In this document: positions 8,356-11,029 of the stretch, one piece after another
Layout: each line of letters begins with the position of its first letter
How positions within the stretch are numbered: the stretch's first letter is position 1
Assembly (NCBI GenBank): GCA_026193435.1
Contig: JAPHUN010000116.1
Location: forward strand, 1-11,029
Length of the DNA: 11,029 nucleotides
Source: Chlorobium sp.
GTDB taxonomy: Bacteria > Bacteroidota > Chlorobiia > Chlorobiales > Chlorobiaceae
Direction of reading: 5' to 3'
Position numbers and translations under genes: made by a program
Notes under the pieces: generated by a model
The model's input: the letters and a program-made list of their open reading frames with translations, nothing else
Told to the model about the DNA's origin: nothing
Database searches by the model: none

Positions 8356-9876
8356 ATGACAAAGATTGCCGTTACAAAAAGCTCGCTAAAAAACCTTAAA
8401 AGCGACCTGCTCGTGATGCCTTTTGGGGTCAGGGAGTTAAAGAAAGAGGCCGCGAAGTCCTTTGAGGCCTTTGGTCTCGATAAAAACGCCCTGAAGGATT
8501 TCAAGGGTAATGCGGGTGACTCGCTTGTTTTCTACTCCGGCGGGTCAAAGCTGAAAAGCTCAAAAATTCTTCTGCTGGGCCTTGGTGAGGTTTCCGGGAC
8601 GGAAGATATCCGCAAAGCCGCCAGTAGTGTCGCTCATGTGATTGCCTCGCAGCAGGTGCAGACCCTTGTTTTCGATGGTTCATCCATAACCGAGTGGGCC
8701 GGAAAGATCAAGGGAACGACAGCGTCGGTAGCCGAACTGCTTATTGACACGATTCTTTACGGCACCTACCGTTTTGATCAACTCAAAAGCGGAAAATTGG
8801 AGAAAAAGAAAGCCGGAGAGAAAGAGAAGAAGAGCAAACTGAGCGAGCTGAAGATTCGTGTCAACGCAGGCTCTATGAAACCCGCCGCTGCCGGAGCGGA
8901 GAGTGGGCGGATCATCGCTGAAGCAAGAAATCTTGCCCGTGACCTGGTCAATCTTCCGGGAAATCTGCTCAATGCCGAAGAGCTTGCAGATGCTGCCCGA
9001 AAATCTGCTGATAAGTCCGGCTGCAAGGTGACGGTGTTTGAAAAAGAGGAGATTGAAGAGCTCGGAATGGGAGGTCTTGTAGCGGTAAACAAAGGCAGCG
9101 CTAAACCGCCTACGTTTACCATACTTGACTATGAGCCGGCGTCGGCACCTGTAGCCACCATTGCCCTTGTGGGCAAGGGGGTGACTTTTGATTCAGGAGG
9201 TATTTCTCTGAAGCCTGCAAACGGGATGGATGATATGAAATCCGACATGGCAGGGGCTGCGGCTGTAATCGGTGCCGTCGAGGCGGCGGCGCTCCTTGAA
9301 CTTCCTTTGCGTATCATAGGCTTTATTCCCGCCACGGACAATATGCCCGGAGGATCGGCTCAGAAGCCTGGCGATGTTATTACAACGTATTCAGGGATAA
9401 CCGCTGAAGTGGGAAATACGGATGCTGAGGGACGTCTTATTCTTGCTGACGCGCTCGCGTATGCGGTAAAGCACTACAAGCCAGATGCTGTTATCGATCT
9501 CGCGACGCTTACGGGGGCATGTATTGTCGCGCTCGGTTATTCGGTCGCGGGTCTGTTTAGTAACAATGACAAGCTTGCCGGAGAGATTTATGAGGCAGGA
9601 CAACGCTCCGGGGAAAAGGTATGGAGGATGCCCGTATGGGATGAGTATGATGATCTTATCAAATCCGAGGTTGCCGATGTACACAATACGGGAGGGAAGG
9701 GAGCCGGGGCGATAACCGCCGCCAGGTTCCTGGAGAAATTCATTGACGGTCACACCAGCTGGGCGCATATAGATATTGCCGGGCCTTCTTATTCTGCAAA
9801 GGGCGGTAAACACCTTCAGGGAGGCACAGGGTTTGGTGTCCGGCTTCTTATAGACCTTCTGAGAGATTGGAAATAG
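8356..9876 (+). CDS. pepA: Leucyl aminopeptidase PepA (peptidase family M17)
   Basis: This cytoplasmic enzyme removes N-terminal amino acids from peptides using two metal ions and normally forms a hexamer. The 506-residue length fits the family. The C-terminal catalytic domain shows [16 protein letters not shown] at 272-287 with metal ligands Lys274 and Asp279 and catalytic Lys286, then DMKSDMAG with Asp297, then the M17 signature NTDAEGRL at 354-361 supplying Asp356, Glu358 and Arg360. All metal and catalytic positions expected for the family are present, so it should be active. The N-terminal macro-like domain (about 1-145) is joined by an unusually lysine/glutamate-rich linker around residues 146-165. 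In E. coli the homologue also binds DNA in Xer recombination and carAB control; nothing here shows that role. The start at 8356 is preceded by only a weak purine stretch (AAGAGA). Confidence 0.96.
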   Translation: MTKIAVTKSSLKNLKSDLLVMPFGVRELKKEAAKSFEAFGLDKNALKDFKGNAGDSLVFYSGGSKLKSSKILLLGLGEVSGTEDIRKAASSVAHVIASQQVQTLVFDGSSITEWAGKIKGTTASVAELLIDTILYGTYRFDQLKSGKLEKKKAGEKEKKSKLSELKIRVNAGSMKPAAAGAESGRIIAEARNLARDLVNLPGNLLNAEELADAARKSADKSGCKVTVFEKEEIEELGMGGLVAVNKGSAKPPTFTILDYEPASAPVATIALVGKGVTFDSGGISLKPANGMDDMKSDMAGAAAVIGAVEAAALLELPLRIIGFIPATDNMPGGSAQKPGDVITTYSGITAEVGNTDAEGRLILADALAYAVKHYKPDAVIDLATLTGACIVALGYSVAGLFSNNDKLAGEIYEAGQRSGEKVWRMPVWDEYDDLIKSEVADVHNTGGKGAGAITAARFLEKFIDGHTSWAHIDIAGPSYSAKGGKHLQGGTGFGVRLLIDLLRDWK

Positions 9877-9886
9877 ATCATTAACT

Positions 9887-10591
9887 ATGACGCAGGTGCC
9901 TCGGAACCCGGTGGTGATTCTGCCGGGAGTTCTTTTCTGGGATCAACTCTATACGGGGATGAAAAAAGCTCTCTCGGCCTATCTGCCTGAGAGCATGATA
10001 GCAATTGTCCCCATCACTATTGTTGACTGGATAGGTTTTCCTCCTTCTCCGGAGCGCTCAACCAACCGGGTGATGGCCGCGCTTGACCGAACGCTCGCTG
10101 CAATGCAGAAGCGCTTTCCCGATGAAAAAATCACCATTGTGGCTCATAGCGGGGGAGGCACAGTCGCTCTTGTCTATCTTCTTGAGCAGACGTTTCAGGG
10201 AGATGTCTATCATCGCGGTTCCTCGGTGGGCAGGCTTGTTGCGTTGGGAACTCCCTTTGAGACGATCGAGCATTTCGCAAAGATTAAAACCGATTTTATC
10301 AACACGCATCTCACGCCCGCTTTTTTCAACCGGTGCAGCGTTGTTTCGATAGTAAGCGATAAGTACACCGGCGCACTGGATAAAGGAATAGTAGAGCGTA
10401 TGTGCTATATGTTCTATAAAAATGTGTCAGGTCTGGGTAACATGGCAGGAGACGGTATTGTACCGGTAAGAAGCTGCTTTTTGAAAGGTGCGGAAAATGT
10501 CACAATTTCAGGAGTTGAACATTTGCCGACGCCGAATACCCGGTGGTATGGTACACAAGAGGGGATAGAACAATGGATAGGATGGATGTAA
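9887..10591 (+). CDS. Alpha/beta-fold serine hydrolase, lipase-like, substrate unknown
   Basis: The 234-residue protein has no signal peptide or membrane segment, so it is probably cytoplasmic. It opens with a strand and oxyanion-type loop [11 protein letters not shown] (residues 9-19). The nucleophile elbow is IVAHSGGG at 84-91 with Ser88; the usual first Gly of GxSxG is replaced by Ala-His. ALGTPFETI at 119-127 is typical of lipase-like members, the acid is Asp189 in MAGDGIVPV, and the base is His212 in GVEHLPTP. The triad is therefore complete. The overall pattern is closest to the lipase/PGAP1-like or acyltransferase branch of the fold. Substrates could be lipids, esters or acyl chains; I cannot choose. 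It starts 10 bases after the pepA stop and its last 19 bases overlap the next gene, so it is likely translated as part of the same message. Confidence 0.82.
   Translation: MTQVPRNPVVILPGVLFWDQLYTGMKKALSAYLPESMIAIVPITIVDWIGFPPSPERSTNRVMAALDRTLAAMQKRFPDEKITIVAHSGGGTVALVYLLEQTFQGDVYHRGSSVGRLVALGTPFETIEHFAKIKTDFINTHLTPAFFNRCSVVSIVSDKYTGALDKGIVERMCYMFYKNVSGLGNMAGDGIVPVRSCFLKGAENVTISGVEHLPTPNTRWYGTQEGIEQWIGWM
10557..10564 (+). promoter_or_regulatory. Ribosome binding site for the lipoprotein gene, inside the hydrolase gene
   Basis: AAGAGGGG lies within the hydrolase coding end, 8 bases before the ATG at 10573. This ideal spacing favours 10573 over the in-frame ATG at 10582, and puts the lipoprotein start inside the upstream gene. 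Confidence 0.6.
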
Positions 10592-11029
10592 CGCTACGAT
10601 CGTACCCTGTTTTGACGGTTGTTATGCTGTTTTTTCTGTTTTTTTATGGATGCGCTGAACCTGAGGAGAGATCCGAGCCTCAACGTGAGCATACGGACTC
10701 GATGATGACGATCCTGACTCAGGTGCAGAAAAATCTTGGGCGGATTCAGCAGAAAGAAGCTGTTGTTGAAAGGCTTTCATCCACTATCGAAAAACGAAAA
10801 GACAAAAACGTCGATCAGATCGGCCAGGATATTTACGCGAGTATTCGTTTTATTGACTCTACACTTGAAGCGAGCAGAAATCTGATCGCGACACTTGAAG
10901 AAGAAAACAGGAGTTCGGCCTACAGAATAACCTCTCTTGACCTGCTTGCGGCAGAAGTGCGAAAAACGCTTGAAGAGAAGGACCTGGAAGTGCAGGAGCT
11001 TAAACGCGAAGTGCAGCAGCTTGACGCTC
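10573..11029 (+). CDS. Putative coiled-coil lipoprotein, 3' end cut by window edge
   Basis: I read 152 uninterrupted codons from the ATG at 10573 to the right edge. The N-terminus has a basic start, a hydrophobic stretch (about residues 13-25, [13 protein letters not shown]) and a lipobox FFYGC with Cys27, so it should be a signal peptidase II substrate anchored by lipid. The residue after Cys is Ala, which by the E. coli sorting rule would send it to the outer membrane. The rest is almost entirely charged alpha helix with heptad-like spacing, rich in Glu, Lys, Gln and Leu, for example [18 protein letters not shown] near the end, indicating a coiled coil. I do not recognise a family. It overlaps the hydrolase gene by 19 bases, pointing to coupled translation. 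The remaining length is unknown. Confidence 0.8.
   Translation, partial: MDRMDVTLRSYPVLTVVMLFFLFFYGCAEPEERSEPQREHTDSMMTILTQVQKNLGRIQQKEAVVERLSSTIEKRKDKNVDQIGQDIYASIRFIDSTLEASRNLIATLEEENRSSAYRITSLDLLAAEVRKTLEEKDLEVQELKREVQQLDA

Noticed and set aside
9391..9813. A 140-codon minus-strand open frame opposite pepA
   Set aside because: It is antisense to the catalytic domain of PepA, which carries all its conserved residues; no independent support.
1..11029. CRISPR array, defence island, toxin-antitoxin pair, tRNA or prophage genes
   Set aside because: No regularly spaced repeats, no nuclease, methylase or toxin motifs and no cloverleaf were seen; the genes are mainly conserved housekeeping functions.

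Overview
The window looks like ordinary chromosome from a green sulfur bacterium (Chlorobiaceae, Chlorobium/Prosthecochloris type). This rests mainly on the SecA protein: its N-terminus, its length of 1029 residues and its C-terminal zinc motif match what I remember of Chlorobium SecA. I could not run an alignment, so the genus is open. Base composition is balanced and looks even across the genes, and I see no insertion sequence, phage, CRISPR, tRNA or rRNA signal.

Left arm, minus strand (about 1-6843): three housekeeping genes read leftward as secA, purL and a bifunctional NAD(P)H-hydrate repair gene (NnrE-NnrD type). purL and the repair gene are 6 bases apart; secA and purL are 71 bases apart. 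The repair gene runs off the left edge and lacks its last residues. The long reading frame of purL could be opened back into secA, but family homology starts only at the internal ATG at 3682.

Divergent intergenic region (6844-7209): 366 bases with no convincing full-length gene. It holds a 140-base element (6877-7016) bounded by 13-base inverted repeats and containing nested palindromes, then a 19-codon coding-like stub, then an AT-rich stretch that probably carries promoter sequence. This is the least explained part of the window.

Right arm, plus strand (7210-11029): a DHH/DHHA1 phosphoesterase of the NrnA type, an M17 leucyl aminopeptidase (PepA), a small cytoplasmic alpha/beta hydrolase with a complete Ser-Asp-His triad, and the start of a coiled-coil lipoprotein that runs off the right edge. 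The last three are tightly packed: 10 bases separate pepA from the hydrolase, and the lipoprotein start overlaps the hydrolase end by 19 bases, so these are probably co-transcribed.

Functionally the genes are mostly maintenance functions: protein export, purine synthesis, repair of damaged NAD(P)H, turnover of short RNA or pAp, and peptide turnover. I found no new multi-gene system. The items most worth checking are the inverted-repeat element in front of secA and the unassigned hydrolase-lipoprotein pair.
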